Of a DNA stretch of 64,000 bases, positions 9,256 through 16,889 are shown one piece after another. Numbering within the stretch: position 1 is the first letter of the stretch; each line of letters starts with the position of its first letter. A model generated the notes under the pieces. It had not been told where the DNA came from, did not search any database, and was given only the letters and a program-made list of their open reading frames with translations. This DNA comes from Pseudopedobacter sp035496935 (GTDB lineage Bacteria > Bacteroidota > Bacteroidia > Sphingobacteriales > Sphingobacteriaceae), in NCBI GenBank assembly GCA_035496935.1, contig DATJED010000014.1:124001-188000 (forward strand), written 5' to 3'. The translations under genes and the position numbers were made by a program.

Positions 9256-10296
9256 TTATGGAACTTCAATCCCTCTATTAAGGTTGAAAACGGGCTTTGA
9301 ATTATTTAACGACGGGGTTCCGCCTTCTAAAAAAGGCCAATTATGGCTATCCCATTTTAATTGATCCAGCATTAAAACTCTACCCTTAGGATTATTTTTA
9401 TCAACAGAATGGTAAAATATCCAATCGTTTCCCTTGTCATCTTGAACAATCTCAGAGTTATGTCCATTGCCCACAAAACGAGAATTTGAGTTTATAACTA
9501 CGGTATAGCCATTGTTCATCATTGTTTTACCGTTTTTATCCATGTAAGGTCCAAATAATGATTTTGATCGGCCAACTACTAGTTTGTAGGTGCTATTAAT
9601 TCCTTCGCAACAAGTGCCAACAGATGCAAATAGGTAATAATATTTATCTTTTTTGTAAATGTAAGTTCCCTCAAAAGCTGTCCCGGCAATTTGCTTCTTT
9701 ATAGCACCTTTTTTAACAGACAGCCCGTTTGCTGTTAGCTCAATAGCGTAAATCCCTCTAAAACTTCCCCAAAAAATATATTTTTTACCGTTGTCTTCTA
9801 TATAAAATGGATCTATAGAGTTTTGGACACCAATCTCATTGCTTCTAAACATTTTTCCATAGTCTTTAAAAGGGCCTTCCGGCTGGTCAGCAACAGCTAC
9901 TCCAACACCACAAGTCCACTCGCCACCCCAAACAGACATTGAATAGTACATTACGTATTTGCCGTCTATGTAGTTGATATCAGGTGCCCATATGCCTCCC
10001 TTGCGTTCAAAAGTTGGCCGTGAAACCTTGTTAAACGCTGTTCCAACGAAATCCCAGTCGACTAAATTTTTGGATTTATAAATAGGAACATTTTTTATAC
10101 TTTCTGTAGCGTATAGGTAAAAATTCCCATCAGGTGCTTTTATAATTGTAGGATCGGGAGTGTTTTTATCAATTACCGGGTTATAATAGCCGTTGTTGCC
10201 TAAATCAACGCTGTCACGACCCATCTTTCCATATCCGAAACATTGCGAAATAATTAAAAACTGCAACAACAATATATTTGTAAATATTAACTTCAT
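9256..10296 (-). CDS. GH43-family arabinanase-like enzyme
   Basis: Five-bladed beta-propeller glycosidase, most like arabinan endo-/exo-1,5-alpha-L-arabinosidases. The 346 residues have a signal peptide (about 1-22) and the three acidic residues expected of GH43: Asp48 (NTPDPTI, base), Asp162 (NSIDPFYIED, pKa modulator) and Glu209 (TAFEGTYIY, acid). The segments YKLVVGRSKSLFGPY and GNGHNSEIVQDD, with its His, are typical of arabinanases. Third gene of a tight operon behind GH89 and the 669-residue protein (5-bp gap). Exact linkage specificity is not predictable. Confidence 0.9.
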   Translation of the reverse strand: MKLIFTNILLLQFLIISQCFGYGKMGRDSVDLGNNGYYNPVIDKNTPDPTIIKAPDGNFYLYATESIKNVPIYKSKNLVDWDFVGTAFNKVSRPTFERKGGIWAPDINYIDGKYVMYYSMSVWGGEWTCGVGVAVADQPEGPFKDYGKMFRSNEIGVQNSIDPFYIEDNGKKYIFWGSFRGIYAIELTANGLSVKKGAIKKQIAGTAFEGTYIYKKDKYYYLFASVGTCCEGINSTYKLVVGRSKSLFGPYMDKNGKTMMNNGYTVVINSNSRFVGNGHNSEIVQDDKGNDWIFYHSVDKNNPKGRVLMLDQLKWDSHNWPFLEGGTPSLNNSKPVFNLNRGIEVP

Positions 10297-10300
10297 ACTT

Positions 10301-12310
10301 CTATTTTTGATTAAAAAATTCGCTTACTCTTGTTGGGCTTAGCATCTGCCAAAGTGAAGCTACGGTCCATCCGGGGGCAAATATATCATTGTAAAAGCCT
10401 TTTCCGTTTTTGCCATAGTCCCAATTTGTGTGCTGTACAACCTCAGGGTAATATCCTTTTTTAGCAATATTAAACATGTGCTCTTTTTCTGGCATCAACT
10501 GCAGCATCGAACTTTTTATCACTGATGAAAATTCCGAAAATCTTTTTTCTTTTTTCTGTTCGGCTAACCAGTCTAACACTGTCGCAAATTCAAAAATAAA
10601 AACATCAATATGATTGTTTTCTACAGACACATTTCCCCATCCTCGTGATTTAAAGCCAACATCACCTAGCATCTGCCCTTGTGCAAAAGGAACATCCCAT
10701 GTGTAATACCAAGACAAACAGAAATAAGCCGCTTTTAAAGATTGATCAATGTAATGGCTTCTTTCTTTTCCGGAAGTAACCATGGAAAGGTAATACATGG
10801 CCGTTGACGCATACAGAGAGGCCTCTTTATCTTCGCAGTTAGCGTCTAAGGTTGATGAAAAATAATCTGATTTAGAAATTATTTCTTTTTCTAGATAAAC
10901 AGCAGTTTGTTGGGCGCTTTTTAAATAAATTTTAGCTTTAAAATAGCTGTAAGCCATAGTAAGTGGTAGCGTTGCAGACGGGGTGCTTCCGCCAGACGCG
11001 TCTATTATTTTAAAATTATCGTCAAATTTTCTTGGGAAACTGCCGTCGGCTTTTTGAAGTTTAGCAAAATTGCCCAACAGGTTTTTTAATTTATCTTCCC
11101 ACTCGCGATGTTTACGGCCTTTTTTCCGCTCGTAGTTTAGGTAGTTTAAAATAGCGAAAGCACCTTCAGATTGGCGACGGATACTGAAAATATCTGTTTC
11201 ATTTTTGCGTCCATAATCTACAAACTCCCTAAAAAAACCGGCCTTCGTAAACCCATGCATAAGATAGCTATCAAATATCGAATTTGCTTTATTTACTAAA
11301 TCTGGAATGTTGTTTTGCTCACCATATTCCAAAGCATTAAATGCGTTTAAAAGAACCCTGCCAATAAATCCTACTTCTGCAACGCCGGTACTGATACAAT
11401 CATCCGTACGCAAATGCACCCCGGAAAAATATTTCAAATCATACTTGTCAACATAGCTTTCTGTAAAGAAATTGGTAAGTACTTTTTTAGCTTCTGCATT
11501 GTTGTATTTGATTTTAACGGGAAGTGGTTTATAGGTATCAAATCCGTAGGTCCAGGTATTCGCTATAAAGTTAGAATAATCAGATGCTTTGCCTTTTTTT
11601 ATTTCCCAAACCAAGTGCTTTGTTTCATTTTTTTCCAGCTTTTCAAAAGCTTGTACAGCTGGTGCCAGCGTTAATTTTCTGATATAAGTTTTGGGTGCTT
11701 CGCTGTATGGAAATCCGAAAACTAAAGCGGCGTTGCCATTTACATTTCTGAATCCGGTAAAACCTAAAGAAGTTTTATCGGTTAAAATTACCTCACCGAA
11801 ATTATGGGCGGATAAGCTCTCGTTTCCAAACTTATCTAACCTTAGTACAGTGTAATAATCACCTGTTTTTTCATCAAAAATTCCGGTAAGCGGAGTGCTT
11901 AGGCGGTCTTCTCTTACCTGCCAGCTGTCGCTTGTAGCAAAAGATGGTGCTTCTTTTGGAGATCGTAAATTTTTATGATACCAAAACCCAGGCATGAAAA
12001 ATTGGCAATCGTTATGGTTAAACGATGCTATTTTAAAAACCTCTTCGAAATTGAAATAAATTGTTTCATTCGCTTTGATAGTGACTTCCACTTTTATAGT
12101 CGATCCATTGTCTGTTCTTTTCTGAGATACAATAACTGGAATATTTTCTATAGAACGCAAAGGGCCTGAAGCATTTTCTTGTAAATCATAACTTTTAGCG
12201 GGGTTGCCCGGATATTTTAATGAAATTCGATATGAAAAAGTGGCTTCTTGTGCAAAACTGCACAAATGCAAAAAAGCAAAAGTAAAAGCAAGTAATAATT
12301 TGTTAGTCAT
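10301..12310 (-). CDS. Secreted protein of unrecognised family, probable beta-sandwich + (alpha/alpha) toroid carbohydrate enzyme
   Basis: I do not recognise this 669-residue protein as a named CAZy family. It has a signal peptide (1-21, ending CSFAQ), a beta-rich N-terminal part (about 25-235) and a helical C-terminal part (about 260-669) with the pattern of an alpha/alpha toroid (repeated helices rich in aromatic residues). This layout is found both in glycoside hydrolases and in polysaccharide lyases. Conserved-looking candidates for an active site are HLRTDDCISTG (about 295-305), FFREFVDYGRKNETD, DANCEDKEASLYAST and GWGNVSVENNHIDVF. It sits between GH89 (16 bp) and GH43 (5 bp) in one operon, so it very probably acts on the same glycan. 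A lyase role is attractive because three GH105 genes need lyase products, but that is inference. Confidence 0.6.
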   Translation of the reverse strand: MTNKLLLAFTFAFLHLCSFAQEATFSYRISLKYPGNPAKSYDLQENASGPLRSIENIPVIVSQKRTDNGSTIKVEVTIKANETIYFNFEEVFKIASFNHNDCQFFMPGFWYHKNLRSPKEAPSFATSDSWQVREDRLSTPLTGIFDEKTGDYYTVLRLDKFGNESLSAHNFGEVILTDKTSLGFTGFRNVNGNAALVFGFPYSEAPKTYIRKLTLAPAVQAFEKLEKNETKHLVWEIKKGKASDYSNFIANTWTYGFDTYKPLPVKIKYNNAEAKKVLTNFFTESYVDKYDLKYFSGVHLRTDDCISTGVAEVGFIGRVLLNAFNALEYGEQNNIPDLVNKANSIFDSYLMHGFTKAGFFREFVDYGRKNETDIFSIRRQSEGAFAILNYLNYERKKGRKHREWEDKLKNLLGNFAKLQKADGSFPRKFDDNFKIIDASGGSTPSATLPLTMAYSYFKAKIYLKSAQQTAVYLEKEIISKSDYFSSTLDANCEDKEASLYASTAMYYLSMVTSGKERSHYIDQSLKAAYFCLSWYYTWDVPFAQGQMLGDVGFKSRGWGNVSVENNHIDVFIFEFATVLDWLAEQKKEKRFSEFSSVIKSSMLQLMPEKEHMFNIAKKGYYPEVVQHTNWDYGKNGKGFYNDIFAPGWTVASLWQMLSPTRVSEFFNQK

Positions 12311-12325
12311 TATGTATAATTGTTC

Positions 12326-14554
12326 TTAATGGGAATAATTGTTTGAGCTGTAGGCGATATTTATGGATTCCCAATATTTATCGTATAGTTCTTTTGCTTT
12401 TTCAGCACTATCGCCTTGAGGTATTTCAATAAAATTTTCTCTTTTATTAACCCAGTTCCACTCCCAACTGCGAATATTTGTGTTGAAATTTTTCGAATTA
12501 AATGCTTTTTCGCCATCTAAATCTTTAGTAAGTTCAGCGAAAAACTGCTCCCATCTTGGTTTATAAAAAGAAGAAAACAAGCCACTCCATTGCTTGCAGG
12601 CATACTCATTAAGCGGGCAGTTTTTATCGCCCCAAAGCGTTATCAGGTTTTTAGCATTCTGCTCATAAAGTGCCTTTTCTTGAAGGCTGGAACCGCATCT
12701 TCGGGCATCTGCTATCCATTTCCCAAGCAAAAAATCTTTGCGTGTGGCCAGCAATCTATCCATATCCTGTATTAGTACTATAAATTGATTGCTGTATTTT
12801 TTAAAATCTAGTCGATCCTTTTGCAGGTAAGCATTTACAAGTTTCTGGTGGACGGTTAATGCGTAATTAGCCAAGACCTGGCGTGTAACATCCACTACAT
12901 CAAAACCGTATCCATCGCTTTTATTAAGTTCGGGAGACGCCTGAATTAAAAGTTGCCAAGCGGGCAATAATTCTTTAGGAAGATAATTTAATTTGGTATT
13001 GGCCCATCTGGCAGTGCTATCAAGCGTTGGTCTTGCCTGAATAATGGATTCTGCACCATCTCTGATGTATTTGTTGGCAGAAACCGCATACACAGTTTGC
13101 CTTAAAATATTCCAAGCTTTAAGCGCCTCGGAGTTAGCTATTCCGTATCGATTGCTTACGTATTTTGGCAACCATTCATCTAAATTTATAGGTTCTTGGC
13201 GCCATATATTAGCTGTCATCAACTCATACAGTACAGGGTTTTGCTCAATACCTTCCATCGTGAGTCCTATTCCCGTCATTTTTCCGCTTTTCGGGTCATT
13301 TAAAGCGGTTGCCGGACCTCTCGCTACTTCTTCCAACCGGCCAAATAAGTTAGTGTTAGCACCAAAATTATTGAGCATATTCCAAATCCATTGTTTACCA
13401 TAAAAAGCTTCTGTACGCTTCCAGATGGGTTCAATTTCTGTGGCTAAATCCAAAATAATCATCTTGTCGTCTGGTACGGCTTTTAACAAAGCTTCTGTTT
13501 GAGATTTCCGCCAGAATTTTCTGTCGCTATAAAAAAGCCAGCCTTGCATTACCCAAACCGCCGCCGTATCCACTTGTTTCATGCTATCGTATATACGGGC
13601 ACTTAACTCCGCAAGATATTCCGGATCATCAGATGGTGGCTCGTTTTCGTTAAAGGTGTCGGCAGAGTAAAAATGATCTGTCCCTAAAAGTTCAGTTTGC
13701 TTTTTCAGGAAAAGCTCACCGATATGGGCAAACATGGCATCCTCTGAATCAAGTATATAAGTATCAAAAAAACCATTTTTCCAGTTTGTCGATTTTAATT
13801 TTGCATTTGGAAAACGCTTTTTAAAAGCAGCGGGAACATGACCGGTAAAGGCCGGCAAAACAGGACGCATACCTAAAGCCCGTTCACGTTCTAAAATCTT
13901 CTTTTGTAGTTCGAACTGATTTTTCATCCACTGTAGTGGGAGTGGCCCGCCCCATCCATCCAAATTGCCCATCCAAAACCATGAAAGATAGGCCGGTCCC
14001 GGAAAAAAATCTTTAAGTTCCTCATCGGTGAATCCTAAGTCTTTATACACCAGGTACCAAGTGTACTCCTCGCCAGTTATTGCTAAAGGCATATTGATTC
14101 CATGTAACGCCATCCAATCAATTTCCTTTTCCCATCGAGACCAGTCCCACCAGCTCATGCTGTAATTAAAGGTGCAATAGTTGAGATAATAACGGAGTTT
14201 ATAAGGTGTTTGTTTAACAACCTTAAACGGGACAACCGGCAGTTTTTTAGGTAAATTAAGGTTATCGCCGTTCCAGGTTACCTGGCAATGTCCGTATTCT
14301 GTAAGATAGTAATATAATGCTGAGGCGATAGCGCCACCATTATTCCCACGTAAAACAATTTTGCTATCAATGCTTTCCAATTCAAATGTATCGTAGCCAT
14401 TAGTTGCACTAACGGCTTCCACTTTAAAACTATTGGCGTGTTTAGGCAATACCCTCCGAATTAAATCCGTGGCTTCCTTTTCAATAGGATTTGCATTGGC
14501 ACCTGATGCTGTTAATGCAATTAAAAACGCAAACAATTTTATCTTTAACTTCAT
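12326..14554 (-). CDS. GH89 alpha-N-acetylglucosaminidase
   Basis: Hydrolyses terminal alpha-linked N-acetylglucosamine; homologous to human NAGLU. The 742 residues comprise a signal peptide (1-22), an N-terminal small domain (about 25-110), the catalytic (beta/alpha)8 domain (about 115-450: WWDWSRWEKEIDWMALHGINMPLAITGEEY) and a helical C-terminal domain. The two catalytic glutamates by family alignment are Glu303 (DTFNENEPP) and Glu434 (LTMEGIEQNPV). First gene of the GH89-unknown-GH43 operon, transcribed from promoter B with a leader of about 255 nt containing a hairpin. In a PUL otherwise aimed at uronate- and arabinose-containing glycan, this suggests alpha-GlcNAc in the substrate, or an altered specificity. 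Confidence 0.94.
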   Translation of the reverse strand: MKLKIKLFAFLIALTASGANANPIEKEATDLIRRVLPKHANSFKVEAVSATNGYDTFELESIDSKIVLRGNNGGAIASALYYYLTEYGHCQVTWNGDNLNLPKKLPVVPFKVVKQTPYKLRYYLNYCTFNYSMSWWDWSRWEKEIDWMALHGINMPLAITGEEYTWYLVYKDLGFTDEELKDFFPGPAYLSWFWMGNLDGWGGPLPLQWMKNQFELQKKILERERALGMRPVLPAFTGHVPAAFKKRFPNAKLKSTNWKNGFFDTYILDSEDAMFAHIGELFLKKQTELLGTDHFYSADTFNENEPPSDDPEYLAELSARIYDSMKQVDTAAVWVMQGWLFYSDRKFWRKSQTEALLKAVPDDKMIILDLATEIEPIWKRTEAFYGKQWIWNMLNNFGANTNLFGRLEEVARGPATALNDPKSGKMTGIGLTMEGIEQNPVLYELMTANIWRQEPINLDEWLPKYVSNRYGIANSEALKAWNILRQTVYAVSANKYIRDGAESIIQARPTLDSTARWANTKLNYLPKELLPAWQLLIQASPELNKSDGYGFDVVDVTRQVLANYALTVHQKLVNAYLQKDRLDFKKYSNQFIVLIQDMDRLLATRKDFLLGKWIADARRCGSSLQEKALYEQNAKNLITLWGDKNCPLNEYACKQWSGLFSSFYKPRWEQFFAELTKDLDGEKAFNSKNFNTNIRSWEWNWVNKRENFIEIPQGDSAEKAKELYDKYWESINIAYSSNNYSH

Positions 14555-14653
14555 TTAAAAGTTTGCTTATAGAAAATACTTTTTTTACTAATTAAGTAAA
14601 AATCAAACAGTAGATAAGATCCGCTAATAACTCCCAATCCGTCACGCAAATGA

Positions 14654-14683
14654 AATTGGAGGCAGTAACCAAAACCTCCAATT
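14654..14683 (-). other. Hairpin in the GH89 mRNA leader
   Basis: Perfect 9-bp inverted repeat AATTGGAGG (14654-14662) and CCTCCAATT (14675-14683) with a 12-nt loop, 100 bp before the GH89 start and downstream of promoter B, so inside the predicted leader. Not followed by a U-run on the minus strand; function unknown. Confidence 0.4.
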
Positions 14684-14815
14684 CTTCCAAAAAGTTCTGA
14701 CTTAAAATCAATCGAATGCCTAAATGTCATCTAGAGATTATCATCTCAGATCGATTCACCGATTTTTAAGATAGTTTATACGACTTAACCTTTACTGTTT
14801 AGAATTCTTATTACC

Positions 14816-14871
14816 CAAAGTAAACGAATGTGGTTTATACCGTTAGTTCAACTTTTTGTCGATTTATCTCA
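14816..14871 (-). promoter_or_regulatory. PUL promoter B: HTCS-type element plus -7 box, for GH89 operon
   Basis: Minus strand: TGAGATAAATC, GACAAAAAGT, TGAAC (14871-14846), then 21 bp, then TTTACTTTG (14824-14816). Near-consensus site. It lies 262 bp upstream of the GH89 start. The remaining sequence of the 14555-15001 gap holds the leader hairpin and a terminator-like stem for the next gene. Confidence 0.8.
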
Positions 14872-14938
14872 AAAGAGTAAATCTGGATACTGAATTTTTG
14901 ACAACAAAAGGAATGTGGCATCTGGATTCCGGAAAGAT

Positions 14939-14965
14939 AGAACGGAGCCATTCCGACTCCGCTCT
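14939..14965 (-). terminator. Possible terminator after lectin-GH43 gene
   Basis: Stem AGAACGGAG (14939-14947) and CTCCGCTCT (14957-14965), 9 bp with one wobble pair, about 40 bp past the stop of the gene ending at 15002. The run after it on the minus strand (ATCTTTCC) is only moderately T-rich. Confidence 0.4.
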
Positions 14966-15001
14966 AACTAAGGGTAACAACTATTTTTTTATCTGCCTCG
15001 A

Positions 15002-16561
15002 TTATTCACCGATAGGAATTGGAATATCAATATCGGTTGCCGATGCTGTTCCAAAGTTTGGAGATCCATCAGTATTCCATGTTAGCCGCTGCATTCTTGG
15101 AGTTCTTCCTCCAGTATTATTTGGTAAGCTACGAGCATGATAAATAAACCAGTTCTCGCTTTTTAGTGTCCCATTGGCATCTGTATAACTACTTGTAAAA
15201 AAGCCATTATGGCCCGGCCCGTAAACGGAATTGGCAACATTCTTTACAAAAACTTGCTTTTTGTTAATCCAATCTGCGGGAGTTAAAGGATTCCCTCCGG
15301 CTTTTAGCTGAATTTGTGCGAGGCAATAATTATCACTACTATAACGACTAGCCGAATATATAATAAACACGGGGCTATTGGCATCTTTCTGTAACATGAT
15401 GGGGCCCTCGTTTACACCGGCTCCCAGATTGCCACTAGGTTCGTATTTTTCCCAATTATTTGTTGGCGATGATATTTTCACTCTTGTCCCGGTTACTGTC
15501 CATGGGTTAGACATAGGAGCGATATAAATGTATTGTTTATACTTAGTAGCTACGTTCTCCCATCCTGACCAAATGAAATAATTGGAGGTGCCTACTTTCA
15601 GTACGGAACCGTCTATGGCCCATTGGTCACTAGAATCAGATATTTTTCCTTTAAAGGTCCACGTTCCTGTCATAGGATCGGCATTGCTGTTTTCTAAGAC
15701 ATACATCCGGTGGCTATCTCCTGTTCCATCGTTGGCCGCAAAATAAAGATACCATTTACCCGAAAGGAAATGTAATTCGGGCGCCCATATATTGGATGAG
15801 TATGGTGTACCAGAAGGTGGAGTCCACACTACGGTTTCTGGCGCAAGTGCTAACAATGACATGGAAGTAGTTTTTCTAAGTCCTATTTTATTCCCTCTAG
15901 TGTACATAAAATAATAATACCCGTCTTTTTGTGCTACATAAGGATCGGGTCTGCTCGCATTAATTAATGGGTTCTGAAAATTGAGATTGTGGAACTGAAA
16001 CATTGCCTGCGTTCCGCTAACAGAACTTTTTTGTCTTATTTTGGCTCCCGGCGTACTGCTTTCGGGGTCAATCACCATTTTCATTCCGTTCCCCTTGTTT
16101 GTAAGTGAGAAAACGTTGTTACTACCAGAGTAATCAATCGTCCAAAGCTGCGAATCCGTTCCATCGTCAGTACCTTGCTTTAGAATATCGCCGGATGTTG
16201 AAGAAGGAGACTTCAGGCATTTGTTACTCTTTGTGTTTATTACTTTGTAATAATCTCCTACTTTCACCAACCTCCATTTTTGTCCACTATTAGGAAACCA
16301 AGACCATTGTTGAATGTTTGCGTTTTCTGCTGTTGAATTACCCGTTACTTCTACAACGGGACCACTAGGCAATGATGACACGCCCCTAATTCGGTAGGTT
16401 GCGCCGTCAATCAGCGTACCTAAGGGTGGGGCGCTATTAATTTTTCTTTCTTTGGTTTGAGGATTTTCTGTTTCTGATAAATTACTTGGCTTTTCTTTTT
16501 GGCAAGCAATCACCAGCATCATTAATACCGCAATTGGTTTAATAAATAATTTGCTTTTCAT
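15002..16561 (-). CDS. GH43 lipoprotein with N-terminal ricin-type lectin domain (alpha-L-arabinofuranosidase/arabinanase-like)
   Basis: Surface or periplasmic lipoprotein glycosidase. Lipobox MLVIAC, Cys20; a ricin-B-type beta-trefoil lectin domain about 50-190 (the QKW and QLW motifs, WRLVKVGDYYKVINTKSNKCL and GTDSQLWTI, are visible); then the GH43 propeller about 195-519. GH43 acids: Asp206 (SRPDPYV), Asp317 (WAIDGSV), Glu385 (VNEGPIM). The catalytic part is very similar to the protein at 33750, which lacks the lectin. It is a single-gene unit: promoter C stands about 60 bp upstream and a terminator-like stem follows. Confidence 0.9.
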   Translation of the reverse strand: MKSKLFIKPIAVLMMLVIACQKEKPSNLSETENPQTKERKINSAPPLGTLIDGATYRIRGVSSLPSGPVVEVTGNSTAENANIQQWSWFPNSGQKWRLVKVGDYYKVINTKSNKCLKSPSSTSGDILKQGTDDGTDSQLWTIDYSGSNNVFSLTNKGNGMKMVIDPESSTPGAKIRQKSSVSGTQAMFQFHNLNFQNPLINASRPDPYVAQKDGYYYFMYTRGNKIGLRKTTSMSLLALAPETVVWTPPSGTPYSSNIWAPELHFLSGKWYLYFAANDGTGDSHRMYVLENSNADPMTGTWTFKGKISDSSDQWAIDGSVLKVGTSNYFIWSGWENVATKYKQYIYIAPMSNPWTVTGTRVKISSPTNNWEKYEPSGNLGAGVNEGPIMLQKDANSPVFIIYSASRYSSDNYCLAQIQLKAGGNPLTPADWINKKQVFVKNVANSVYGPGHNGFFTSSYTDANGTLKSENWFIYHARSLPNNTGGRTPRMQRLTWNTDGSPNFGTASATDIDIPIPIGE

Positions 16562-16618
16562 GAAATTTAAATTAAGTCGCTAAGGAACGCGACGATTATC
16601 AATTGGTTAACTGTATAT

Positions 16619-16674
16619 CAAATTAAACCAATTATATACTTAAAATCTGTTCATAATATTGTTGATTCGTATCA
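16619..16674 (-). promoter_or_regulatory. PUL promoter C: HTCS-type element plus -7 box, for lectin-GH43
   Basis: Minus strand: TGATACGAATC, 10 bp, TGAAC (16674-16649), then 21 bp, then TTTAATTTG (16627-16619). Predicted leader of about 50 nt. The other part of the 16562-16889 gap is occupied by the terminator of the next gene. Confidence 0.75.
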
Positions 16675-16805
16675 AAATACGAGCGAATTAAACCAAGTAA
16701 CTAATTGATTTTAAGCGAAAAGATATCATGAATTCAAGTTTCAGCTAAAGTCAAGCTACCCTATTACTCGACGATAGGCAAAAAGCACTTTTATGTATCG
16801 AAGGG

Positions 16806-16839
16806 AAAATAAAAATCCGGGATTGGTCATCCCGGATTT
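16806..16839 (-). terminator. Strong rho-independent terminator after the beta-propeller gene
   Basis: Perfect 11-bp stem AAATCCGGGAT (16813-16823) and ATCCCGGATTT (16829-16839) with a 5-nt loop. On the minus strand it is followed by a T-rich tract (TTTTTATTTT counting the stem end). About 50 bp past the stop codon. Confidence 0.85.
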
Positions 16840-16889
16840 ATCTATTTTATAAAATAAACTTTCTTATAAGGCTATCCCATATAGTATAA

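Noticed and set aside
13780..13800. TGTCGATTTT inside the GH89 gene resembling part of the PUL element
   Set aside because: Only the core matches, no flanking half-sites or -7 box, and it is inside a coding region.
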